Origin: Rubrobacter sp.
GTDB taxonomy: Bacteria; Actinomycetota; Rubrobacteria; Rubrobacterales; Rubrobacteraceae
DNA length: 12,760 nt
Direction: 5' to 3'
NCBI GenBank assembly: GCA_016781725.1
Contig: JADDPU010000468.1
Coordinates: forward strand, 1-12,760
The notes below the pieces were generated by a model, which ran no database searches, was not told the DNA's origin, and saw nothing but the letters and a program-made list of their open reading frames with translations. Within the stretch, counting starts at the first letter, position 1; each line of letters begins with the position of its first letter. The translations under genes and the position numbers were made by a program. Below, one piece after another: positions 1-6,338 of this stretch.

Positions 1-28
1 GTTAGGCCCCAGACAAATTCGGTCTACG

Positions 29-54
29 GGACCGGGGCTCTTACGCCCCGGTCC
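29..54 (-). terminator. GC-rich hairpin, probable terminator of the small membrane protein gene
   Basis: A perfect 10-bp inverted repeat (GGACCGGGGC / GCCCCGGTCC) with a 6-base loop lies 9 bp past the stop codon of the minus-strand gene that ends at 64. Read on the minus strand, it is followed only by a weak T-containing stretch (ATTTGT about 10 bases on), not a run of T. Hairpins without a T run are common at gene ends in high-GC actinobacteria, so a terminator is the best reading. Because the stem is symmetrical it could also stop transcription arriving from the left. The sequence from 1 to 28 shows nothing else. Confidence 0.6.
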
Positions 55-63
55 TCTTACTGG

Positions 64-495
64 CTAGCGGACCCTCGCGCGGCGGGCGTTCGTGCGCGAG
101 CGATTAAAGAGCCTGTCGAGAAAGCGGTCTGCCGCCCAGGCGCCGACGGCCCCGCCGACGACCCCGAGAAAGATATCGAAGAGCGTGTCTGGCAGGGCGT
201 GGCTTATGGGGAAGCCCATCATGTCGAGCACGACCTCTACCCCCTCCCAGGCCGCCGCCCCGACCAGGCCGATGACAATGCCCGTGATGATGGCGTGCCT
301 CGGGGTGTTAAAGAACTCGTCGTCGCCCCCGCCGCGGTAGATGATCTCCGCGGTAATGGCCACGAGCACGAGGGGGGTTAGGAAGTGGGCGATCTCGTCG
401 TAGCCGGGGATCGGCTCGAAGAGGTGCCACAAAAAGCCGGCCGCGTTTAGAGCGGTGCAAAAGACGATCAACCCTATGATCCAACTTCGCGGCAC
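64..495 (-). CDS. Small four-helix membrane protein, DUF2238/YjdF-like
   Basis: This is a 143-residue integral membrane protein of unknown function. Four hydrophobic segments are visible, near residues 5-23, 38-54, 68-86 and 105-125, followed by a basic tail (RSRTNARRARVR). Polar motifs lie inside or beside the helices: YDEIAHF at 32-38, WEGVEVVLD near 83-91 and DTLFDI near 103-108. This layout, with acidic residues and His at helix ends, resembles the DUF2238 (YjdF) family of small inner-membrane proteins; that assignment is from memory of the pattern and is tentative. The start is GTG, chosen because GGAAGGA stands 7 bases upstream. The gene follows tdk with a 44-bp gap and is probably co-transcribed with it. 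A GC hairpin follows the stop. Confidence 0.75.
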   Translation of the reverse strand: MPRSWIIGLIVFCTALNAAGFLWHLFEPIPGYDEIAHFLTPLVLVAITAEIIYRGGGDDEFFNTPRHAIITGIVIGLVGAAAWEGVEVVLDMMGFPISHALPDTLFDIFLGVVGGAVGAWAADRFLDRLFNRSRTNARRARVR

Positions 496-539
496 TCTCT
501 ATTCCTTCCGGTCCTCGAACACGGCAGCTCCCGAGTCTC

Positions 540-1172
540 CTATACCCCCGGAAGCCCGTATTGGAACACGCCCTCGGGTACTTCGTGGCAGTGGCGGCAG
601 CGGGCCTCGTAGCTCTCTTCGGCCCCCACCAGGATGGTCGGGGCGGAGATCGGGGCCGGCCTGCCGTCTATGAGGCGCTGGGAGCGGGAGGCATCCCGGC
701 CGCAGCGGGCGCAGATGGCCCTGAGCTTGACCACCTCGTCCGCCTCGGCCATGAGGGCCGGCATCGGGCCGAAGGGCTGGCCGCGGAAGTCCATATCGAG
801 GCCCGTGCAGATCACGTCGTAGCCCGAGTCGGCGAGGCGCCTGCACGCCTCCACTATCCCCTCGTCGAAGAACTGCGCCTCCTCGACGGCCACGACGTCT
901 GTGGTCTCCTCGACCTCTGCCAGGAGCTCCTCGCTCGTCGAGACGGCGATCGCCTGGTGCAAGACGCCGTTGTGGGAGCGTATCTCGTCGTCCTCGGGGC
1001 GGGTCTCGAGGGCGTGCTTGAAGACCTGCACGCTGCGGCGGGCGTAGATGGCGCGCCTGGCGCGCCGGATCAGCTCCTCGGTCTTCCCCGAGAACATCGA
1101 GCCCGTGATAATCGTCAGGGACCCCGTACGCAGGGTCGGTCTCTCCAGTGGCGGATCGAAGATCTGGGTCAT
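540..1172 (-). CDS. tdk: Thymidine kinase (TK1-like, type II)
   Basis: Cytosolic ATP-dependent kinase that phosphorylates thymidine to dTMP in pyrimidine salvage. The 210-residue protein has the family layout: P-loop GSMFSGKT at 24-31, the Walker B/catalytic motif VEEAQFF at 96-102 with Glu98 as the expected general base, the LDMDFRGQPFGPM substrate-loop region at 125-137, and the structural zinc site CxxC at 154/157 plus CxxC at 192/195. One oddity is that the residue before the catalytic Glu is Glu97, where the family usually has Asp (DEAQF or DEGQF). Length is normal for the family. The start is ATG; a purine-rich AGAGGA lies only about 2-3 bases upstream, which is close for a ribosome site. 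It lies 45 bp downstream of the VTT-domain gene on the same strand. Confidence 0.96.
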   Translation of the reverse strand: MTQIFDPPLERPTLRTGSLTIITGSMFSGKTEELIRRARRAIYARRSVQVFKHALETRPEDDEIRSHNGVLHQAIAVSTSEELLAEVEETTDVVAVEEAQFFDEGIVEACRRLADSGYDVICTGLDMDFRGQPFGPMPALMAEADEVVKLRAICARCGRDASRSQRLIDGRPAPISAPTILVGAEESYEARCRHCHEVPEGVFQYGLPGV

Positions 1173-1181
1173 GTCCTCTGC

Positions 1182-1187
1182 ATTGTA
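1182..1187 (-). promoter_or_regulatory. Possible -10 element for tdk (TACAAT)
   Basis: On the minus strand TACAAT (5 of 6 bases of the sigma-70 consensus) lies 9 bases before the tdk ATG. No convincing -35 box is found 16-18 bases further upstream. If used, the message would have almost no leader, and the purine stretch at the start would be too close for normal ribosome binding. This is a pattern match only, and tdk may instead be read from the upstream membrane-protein gene. Confidence 0.25.
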
Positions 1188-1217
1188 CCTATCGCCCGGC
1201 CTCTCACGAGACCCAAG

Positions 1218-1970
1218 CTAGCGCAGGTTGCGCGCGGGTTTGCGGCGCTCCCTCCTGTAGCGGAGAAAGGCGACAGTGACCACCGCGAGGATCACGGTTC
1301 CCGAGGTGACGAAGAACAGCCCGACGTACTGCGGCGCCTGGCGGCCAAGGTAAGTGTAGAGCAAGGTCTGCGGGAAGATGCCGAGGGCCGTGGCTGCCAT
1401 AAAGTTGCGGAACCTCATCCGCGTAAGCCCTGCGGCGTAGGAGATCACGTCGAAGGCCACGCCCGGCACGAGCCGCCCGGCGAACACGGCGTAGACCCCC
1501 CACCGCGCGAACCAGCGGTCTGCCGATTCGAGCCCGGTATTCCCGACCAGTACCTCCACCGGCCCCCTGCCAAGAGCGCGCGAGATCCCGAAGCAGACCG
1601 CCGCCGCCAGCACGTGTCCGAAGAGGCTCAACATCCACCCCCAGAACACCCCGAAGGCCAGCCCGTTCGCGAACGTGATGATGAAGGAGGGCACCGGGGC
1701 GACCAGCGCCTGGAGCACCATCAGCAAACACGACGCGATCGGCGCCCACACCCCGAACGAGACTATGTAATCCTTGAGCCCAGCGATGTCCCCCCTACCC
1801 AGGATCCCCAGGGCCCGGTTGGTCTCCGTCCGGAACCCGTCGAGCAAGAGATACAGCAGCCCGAGCACCGTGGCTGCCCCTACCAGGAGCAGGAACCGCA
1901 GCCACCGGACCATCCTGGCGTCGAGCTTTGCGGGGCGCGCGACGGGAGGAAGCTGTCCTGGACGGTTCAT
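1218..1970 (-). CDS. TVP38/TMEM64-family (VTT domain, DedA-like) membrane protein
   Basis: This is a 250-residue polytopic inner-membrane protein of the VTT/SNARE-associated superfamily, whose bacterial members are linked to membrane homeostasis and lipid flipping. The precise substrate cannot be told from sequence. Hydrophobic segments lie near residues 21-44, 69-92, 94-130, 158-180, 190-208 and 214-236. The family signature is clear: FAGRLVPG at 163-170, followed by the SYAAGLTRMRFRNF stretch at 177-190 and the GIFPQTLLYTYLG segment at 197-209. The N-terminus is short and basic, and the C-terminus is strongly positive (RYRRERRKPARNLR), consistent with a cytoplasmic tail. The start is ATG; no good Shine-Dalgarno is seen, but TAAGAT lies 6 bases upstream of it. 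tdk follows after 45 bp on the same strand. Confidence 0.9.
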   Translation of the reverse strand: MNRPGQLPPVARPAKLDARMVRWLRFLLLVGAATVLGLLYLLLDGFRTETNRALGILGRGDIAGLKDYIVSFGVWAPIASCLLMVLQALVAPVPSFIITFANGLAFGVFWGWMLSLFGHVLAAAVCFGISRALGRGPVEVLVGNTGLESADRWFARWGVYAVFAGRLVPGVAFDVISYAAGLTRMRFRNFMAATALGIFPQTLLYTYLGRQAPQYVGLFFVTSGTVILAVVTVAFLRYRRERRKPARNLR

Positions 1971-1976
1971 CGGCCT

Positions 1977-1982
1977 ATCTTA
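1977..1982 (-). promoter_or_regulatory. TANNNT -10-like element 6 bases before the VTT gene start
   Basis: On the minus strand TAAGAT ends 6 bases before the ATG, the spacing expected for a leaderless actinobacterial message whose first base is the start codon. The gene also lacks an obvious Shine-Dalgarno sequence, which fits. There is no clear -35 box at normal distance. This is a pattern match only. Confidence 0.3.
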
Positions 1983-2019
1983 CAACGGCCAACCGCCACT
2001 ATCGCCGTCACAGACCCTG

Positions 2020-2034
2020 CCTTCCAGTGGAAGG
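2020..2034. promoter_or_regulatory. Perfect 15-bp palindrome, candidate operator
   Basis: CCTTCCAGTGGAAGG is a perfect inverted repeat of 7-bp arms around one central base. It sits between the divergent VTT-domain gene (start 1970) and dehydrogenase gene (start 2212). An overlapping pairing AGACC (2012-2016) with GGTCT (2033-2037) also exists. Size and position suit a dimeric repressor or activator site, but no regulator gene lies next to it, so the binding protein is unknown. Confidence 0.4.
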
Positions 2035-2097
2035 TCTCTACTATCTGCTACAGTGGAGGCGCTCGTCGTAGTGGTAAACGCCGCAACAGGGAGGCCG

Positions 2098-2119
2098 GCA
2101 GGACCGGCGCGCGTCCTGC
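2098..2119. repeat. Inverted repeat (7-bp arms, 8-base loop) upstream of the dehydrogenase gene
   Basis: GCAGGAC at 2098-2104 pairs exactly with GTCCTGC at 2113-2119. It is the first of two GC hairpins in a row in the region that precedes the dehydrogenase. It may be regulatory, or may act as a barrier between the divergent units. Confidence 0.35.
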
Positions 2120-2124
2120 GGGTG

Positions 2125-2150
2125 CTCCCCGCCACTGCAGGAGCGGGGGG
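2125..2150. repeat. Second GC hairpin, followed by a GATAAT -10-like element
   Basis: CTCCCCGC (2125-2132) can pair with GCGGGGGG (2143-2150) over 8 bp with one G-T pair. Directly at its right edge lies GATAAT (2150-2155), 5 of 6 bases of the -10 consensus, which would place a transcription start near 2162 and a leader of about 50 bases before the dehydrogenase. No matching -35 hexamer is seen, so a protein-assisted promoter is possible. The rest of 1983-2211 contains no plausible gene. Confidence 0.3.
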
Positions 2151-2211
2151 ATAATGGATTGGCGCGACGACGAAGAAGGTTATAGAGGCTAGAAGGAAGG
2201 GGACCACTTCT

Positions 2212-3366
2212 ATGCTCGCCATGAATTACCGGGGGCCTCTGCGGGTCCGCATCGACCACAAACCCGAGCCGGAGATACTGCATCCCCAGGACGCCATCGT
2301 CAGGGTCACGCGATCTTGTATCTGCGGGTCCGATCTGCACCTGTACAACGGGTCCGTCCCGGATACCAGGGTGGGGATGACGTTCGGCCACGAGTTCACC
2401 GGCGTGGTGGAGCAAATCGGCGAGCAGGTGGAGAAACTGAAGGTCGGTGACCACATTCTGGTGCCGTTCAATATAGCCTGCGGAACGTGCGTCTTCTGCC
2501 AACAGGAAATGTACGGGAATTGCCATGAATCCAACCCCCAGGCCAGCGCGGTGGGCGGCATCTTCGGCTACTCGCATACCGCGGGCGGCTACGATGGCGG
2601 ACAGGCGGAATATGCCCGCGTCCCGTACGCCGATGTGAGCCCCACGGTCATCCCGGAAGGCATGGACCTGGACGACGCGGTGCTGCTCACCGACGTGGTG
2701 CCTACCGGATACCAGGCGGCCGAGATGGGCGGTATTCAGCCCGGTGACACCGTCGTGGTTTTCGGGGCCGGTCCTGTTGGCATCATGGCGGCCAGGTGCG
2801 CCTGGCTCTTCGGGGCGGGACGGGTCATCGTGATCGATTGCGTGGATTACCGGCTCGAGTTCGCGAGAAAGTATGCTCCCTGCGAGGCCTACGACTTCAG
2901 GTCGCTGGAAGACCCGGTGTTATTCATCAAACGGACCACCGACTTCCTGGGGGCCGACGTGTGCATCGATGCCGTAGGGGCCGAGGCCGCCGGCAGCGCG
3001 TTGCAGACCGTCCTCGGCAGAAAATTGCTGATGCAGGGAGGGGCGGCCACCGCGCTGCACTGGGCGATCAACTCCGTGAAGAAGGGTGGGATCGTCTCCA
3101 TCGTGGCGGTGTACGGCCCGATCGACGCCCTCGTCCCGGTAGGGAACGTGGTGAACAAAGGCCTCACCATCCGGGCGAACCAGGCATCGGTGAAGCGGCT
3201 GTTGCCGCGGCTGATCGAGCACGTGCAAAATGGGATCCTCGACCCGAAGGCAATGATCACCCACCGTGTCCCCCTGGAGGATGTGTCGGACGCCTACCGG
3301 ATTTTCTCGGCGAAGCTCGATGAGTGCATCAAGCCGGTGCTGATACCGCCGTCGGCCAGAACGTAG
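2212..3366 (+). CDS. Zinc-dependent medium-chain alcohol/formaldehyde dehydrogenase
   Basis: Cytosolic NAD(P)-dependent oxidoreductase of the zinc MDR superfamily, 384 residues. An N-terminal catalytic GroES-like domain is followed by a Rossmann domain. Expected catalytic zinc ligands are Cys38 (CICGSDLHLYNG), His60-Glu61 (GHEFTG) and Asp161 (LLTDVVPTGY). Four cysteines at 90, 93, 96 and 104 form the structural zinc lobe. The nucleotide-binding motif GAGPVG is at 185-190. The Asp ligand and the long interdomain region (FGYSHTAGGYDGGQAEY) resemble the glutathione-independent formaldehyde dehydrogenase-like branch. The true substrate cannot be read from sequence; an aldehyde or alcohol is expected. 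The start is ATG at 2212 with AGGAAGGGGA about 8 bases upstream; a second in-frame ATG at 2221 is possible. The next gene follows after 12 bp with its own ribosome site, so the two form an operon. Confidence 0.92.
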   Translation: MLAMNYRGPLRVRIDHKPEPEILHPQDAIVRVTRSCICGSDLHLYNGSVPDTRVGMTFGHEFTGVVEQIGEQVEKLKVGDHILVPFNIACGTCVFCQQEMYGNCHESNPQASAVGGIFGYSHTAGGYDGGQAEYARVPYADVSPTVIPEGMDLDDAVLLTDVVPTGYQAAEMGGIQPGDTVVVFGAGPVGIMAARCAWLFGAGRVIVIDCVDYRLEFARKYAPCEAYDFRSLEDPVLFIKRTTDFLGADVCIDAVGAEAAGSALQTVLGRKLLMQGGAATALHWAINSVKKGGIVSIVAVYGPIDALVPVGNVVNKGLTIRANQASVKRLLPRLIEHVQNGILDPKAMITHRVPLEDVSDAYRIFSAKLDECIKPVLIPPSART

Positions 3367-3378
3367 GGAGGAACCGCC

Positions 3379-3870
3379 ATGGAACGTAAAGCTATAGACC
3401 CCTCGCAGGTCAAGGGCTGGGGCGTGGACGCCGACCCGAAGAACGACCCGACCTACCCTATGAAGAACCGCAACGATGGCGAACACGCGGGCTACAGCTG
3501 GGAGCGTCCGCCGCAGCAGCCGATCACCGTCGAGGTCCTGCATTCCAACGAGCGACCGGACGTCACCTCCGTGTTCGGGACGTCGACGCCGCCCCTGGGT
3601 CTGAGCGGCGCGCTCCGCCGCCTCGGTTTTAGGTACAGCGAATCCAGCTACGGTCACTGGCTGCCCCTGGTGCTGGCCGACCGGGTGAGCGTGGCGGAAG
3701 GCGTCCTGGAAGATCTCAAGCAAGGCCAGGTCCCCAACGTCTTCGCAGAACGGGGCTGGAAGGCCGAGTGGGAACATAACAGGACGAGCCTCGTCAGGCG
3801 AGTTCTCGTCAGAGCGGTTCTGGTCTCCGCCGCCGTCGCTTACTTGAGGAGGAGAAGGGGCGGTTCTTGA
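3379..3870 (+). CDS. Conserved hypothetical protein, partner of the zinc dehydrogenase
   Basis: This 163-residue protein has no function I can name. The N-terminal third is polar and rich in Asp, Pro and Trp, with VKGWGVDADPKNDPTYPMKNR at 11-31. The middle (about 62-125) has a conserved-looking core: SVFGTSTPP (64-72), GLSGALRRLGFRYSE (74-88) and HWLPLVLADRV (93-103). A short hydrophobic stretch at 142-156 is bracketed by arginines and could anchor the C-terminus in the membrane. There is no signal peptide. The start is ATG with GGGAGGAA 5-6 bases upstream. It lies 12 bp behind the dehydrogenase gene. From memory, similar proteins occur beside zinc dehydrogenases elsewhere, which would make it a dedicated partner; that needs a database check. 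It meets the CitE-like gene tail to tail. Confidence 0.8.
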   Translation: MERKAIDPSQVKGWGVDADPKNDPTYPMKNRNDGEHAGYSWERPPQQPITVEVLHSNERPDVTSVFGTSTPPLGLSGALRRLGFRYSESSYGHWLPLVLADRVSVAEGVLEDLKQGQVPNVFAERGWKAEWEHNRTSLVRRVLVRAVLVSAAVAYLRRRRGGS

Positions 3871-3880
3871 TGAGTGCCGC

Positions 3881-4807
3881 CTACGATGAGGCCTGGTCTG
3901 CCTCCGGGGCTCCGGCGAGATCCAGCGTGTTCTGGGCCATCCTTATCGAGGCGGCGTCCACCATCTGCCCTTCCACGCTCACCGATCCGGACCCGGCGGC
4001 GTTAGCCGCCTCGTAGGCAGCGAGTACCTTCTCGGCCCACTCCACCTCGCCCTCGGTCGGCGAGAAGACCTCGTTGACGGTCCCGATCTGGGCCGGGTGT
4101 ATAGCCCACTTGCCGTCGAAGCCCAAAGAGCGGGCGACGAGGCAGCTCCGGCGCAGGCCCTCCTCGTCGCCGTAGTCGGCGACGGGCCCGTCCAGGACGC
4201 GCACGCCAGCCGCCCTGGCCGCGACGACGATACGCTGCATGGCGTAGTGGAACCGGTGGCCAGAGTAGGCCTCGTCCCACTCGTCCATCACCCCGATGCT
4301 CGTCTGCGGCAGGCGCAGGCTCGCCGCGAAGTCGCCAGGGCCGAAGTGGAGCGCTTCGAGGCGGTCCGTGGCGCGGGCTATGGCGTCCACGTTCGTCAGG
4401 CCCTCGGCGCTCTCTATCTGGGCTTCGACCCTGATCCTGCCGGGTTCGAGGCCGGCGGCCAGCTCCAACTGCGCGAGCAGGGTGGCGACGACGTGGAGGT
4501 CTTCGGGGCGGTTCACCTTCGGGACCATCACGGCGTCTAAAGAGTCGCCGGCCTCTTCGGCTACCTCGATCAGATCCCGGTAGAAGTAGGGGGTGTCGAG
4601 GGCGTTGGCGCGGTAGAGCGTGGGCCTGCCGCGCCAGTCGAGGTCGCGCAGGGCCCCTATCACTTCCTTGCGGGCCGAGGGCTTGTCGTCCGGGGCGACG
4701 GCGTCTTCGAGGTCGAGAAAGACGGCGTCGGCGTCTGAGGCCAGGGCCTTCTCGACCATCTTCAGCCGGTTGGCGGGGACGGCGAGGAGGGAGCGGGCGG
4801 CTCTCAA
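3881..4807 (-). CDS. CitE-like / malyl-CoA lyase-family CoA-ester lyase
   Basis: This 308-residue protein belongs to the HpcH/HpaI aldolase superfamily, citrate-lyase-beta (CitE) branch, which cleaves or forms 3-hydroxyacyl-CoA esters such as malyl-CoA, beta-methylmalyl-CoA or citramalyl-CoA. Visible signatures are RSLLAVPANR at 5-14, DAVFLDLEDAV at 27-37, Arg67 in the LYRANALDTP stretch, Glu132 in VEAQIESAEG, Asp159 in FGPGDFAASL (the expected Mg ligands Glu and Asp), and GFDGKWAIHPAQI at 229-241. The last motif is typical of the malyl-CoA lyase side of the family. It is the last gene of the glycolate operon. The start is TTG, one base after the glcF TAA stop, with GAGAGG 5 bases upstream, so translation is probably coupled. 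The likely reaction is glyoxylate + acetyl-CoA to or from malyl-CoA. A citramalyl-CoA or malyl-CoA thioesterase role is the main alternative. Confidence 0.88.
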   Translation of the reverse strand: MRAARSLLAVPANRLKMVEKALASDADAVFLDLEDAVAPDDKPSARKEVIGALRDLDWRGRPTLYRANALDTPYFYRDLIEVAEEAGDSLDAVMVPKVNRPEDLHVVATLLAQLELAAGLEPGRIRVEAQIESAEGLTNVDAIARATDRLEALHFGPGDFAASLRLPQTSIGVMDEWDEAYSGHRFHYAMQRIVVAARAAGVRVLDGPVADYGDEEGLRRSCLVARSLGFDGKWAIHPAQIGTVNEVFSPTEGEVEWAEKVLAAYEAANAAGSGSVSVEGQMVDAASIRMAQNTLDLAGAPEADQASS

Positions 4808-4808
4808 G

Positions 4809-6338
4809 TTACCTCTCGAGCAGGCTCTCCACCGGCTCGCCCCGGATGGAGGCGTCGAGGACCTCCATCGGGTGGGCCATCGGCATCGACTCCCCCATCC
4901 TCTTGAGGCTGGCCTGGATCTGGAGCATGCAGCCGGGGTTGGAGGTGACGATCATGCGCGCCCCGGTGTTGAGGACGTTGCGGGCCTTGCGGTCGCCGAG
5001 CTCGGTTGCGGGCTCGGGTTCGATCATGTTGTAGATGCCGGCCGACCCGCAGCAGATCTCGGCCTCCTTTATCTCCCTGACGTCCATGCCAGGTATCTGC
5101 TTTAGCGTCTGGCGCGGCTGCTTGCGCACGCCCTGGGCGTGGGCGAGGTGGCAGGCGTCGTGGTAGGCCGCCGCGACCGGCAGGGGGTGCCTCTCGGCGA
5201 CGGGCCCAAGCTCCTGGAGAAACTCGGAGATGTCGAGCACCTTCTCCCCGAACGCGCTGGCGCGCTCGGCGTACTCGGGGTCGTCTCGCAGGAGGTAGCC
5301 GTACTCCTTTAGCGTCGAGCCGCAGCCTGCGGCGTTGATGATGATGTGGTCCAACTCCAAACCCTCGAAGGCGTCTATGAGCTTGCGGGCGAACCCCTGG
5401 AACTCCTCCTCGCGGCCCGCGTGCACGCTCAAGGCCCCGCAGCAGCCCTGGAGTTTGGGCGCCACGACCTCGCAGCCCTCCGCGGCCAGAACCCGCACGG
5501 AGGCGCTGTTGACGTCGGAGAAGAAGACCCGCTGCACGCAGCCCTTGATGAACCCCACGCGAGCGCGCTTCTCGCCGACGGGCTGGGTGACCTCAGGCAC
5601 ATCCTGCTGCTCGTTGAGCATGGGCATGAGGGCCTCCATCGCGCGCATGCGCTTGGGAAGGAGCTTCATGACCCCGGCCTTGTGCAGCTTGTCGCCCACG
5701 CCGAAGCGCTGGTAGAGCTTCAGGGGAGCGGCTGCGAGGCGCAGCCGGTTCGGGTAGGGGAAGAGCTGGAAGATCATCTCCCGGAAGGCCTTGTCCTGGG
5801 GCGAGCGCTCGTAGCGGCGCTCGACCTGCGCGCGCGTCGCCTCGATGAGCTTGTCGTACTGCACGCCCGAGGGGCAGGCGGTGACGCACGCCATGCAACC
5901 GAGGCACAGGTCCCAGTGGCGCACGTTATTGTCGGTCATCGGCTCCTCGTCGAGGGCCTTGTTCATGAGGTAGATGCGCCCGCGGGGGGTATCCATCTCC
6001 TCGCCGAAGAGGACGTACGTCGGGCAGGTAGGCAGGCAGAAGCCGCAGTGGACGCAGTCGTCTATGAGGTCCTTCTCCGGCGGGTGGTGGTCGTCGAAGG
6101 CCGGAAAGATGTAGCTGCCGGTCTCGGTGGGCCGGCCTCTCCCGACCGTCTGCCGGATCGAATCGCCCGCGGCGTACGTGTCCATCGGTATGTCCTGGGG
6201 GCTCCCCGCACCGTGCGCGCCCGGTCCCCCCGACGTCGAGACCTGCGCCGAGGAATCCGTCTGCCTCTCGGTGGCGTCGACCGAGTCGTAGGGGTTGCCG
6301 GTCTCCCGTGGATCCAGGGAGTCGTTGCGCCTATCCAC
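4809..6338 (-). CDS. glcF: Glycolate oxidase iron-sulfur subunit GlcF
   Basis: Iron-sulfur subunit that passes electrons from the GlcD/GlcE flavoproteins to the respiratory chain at the membrane. The start taken here is GTG at 6338, giving 509 residues. GGGAGGT lies 5 bases upstream and the start overlaps the glcE stop (TAGTG). A longer open frame to 6440 exists, but it would run far into glcE and lacks this arrangement. Two [4Fe-4S] motifs are seen: C95, C98, C101, C105 (CVHCGFCLPTCP) and C145, C148, C151, C155 (CLGCMACVTACP). Two CCG cysteine-rich domains follow, ending in KLQGCCGALSVHAG and EAEICCGSAGIYN. E. coli GlcF is about 407 residues. The extra length is mainly a polar, Gly/Ser/Asp/Thr-rich stretch of about 75 residues before the first cluster, probably disordered. 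A later ATG start at residue 52 cannot be excluded. Confidence 0.94.
   Translation of the reverse strand: MDRRNDSLDPRETGNPYDSVDATERQTDSSAQVSTSGGPGAHGAGSPQDIPMDTYAAGDSIRQTVGRGRPTETGSYIFPAFDDHHPPEKDLIDDCVHCGFCLPTCPTYVLFGEEMDTPRGRIYLMNKALDEEPMTDNNVRHWDLCLGCMACVTACPSGVQYDKLIEATRAQVERRYERSPQDKAFREMIFQLFPYPNRLRLAAAPLKLYQRFGVGDKLHKAGVMKLLPKRMRAMEALMPMLNEQQDVPEVTQPVGEKRARVGFIKGCVQRVFFSDVNSASVRVLAAEGCEVVAPKLQGCCGALSVHAGREEEFQGFARKLIDAFEGLELDHIIINAAGCGSTLKEYGYLLRDDPEYAERASAFGEKVLDISEFLQELGPVAERHPLPVAAAYHDACHLAHAQGVRKQPRQTLKQIPGMDVREIKEAEICCGSAGIYNMIEPEPATELGDRKARNVLNTGARMIVTSNPGCMLQIQASLKRMGESMPMAHPMEVLDASIRGEPVESLLER

Noticed and set aside
561..2192. 543-codon plus-strand open frame opposite tdk and the VTT gene
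   Set aside because: Antisense to two recognised genes. The translation is low-complexity His/Pro/Arg/Gly sequence without a family signature.
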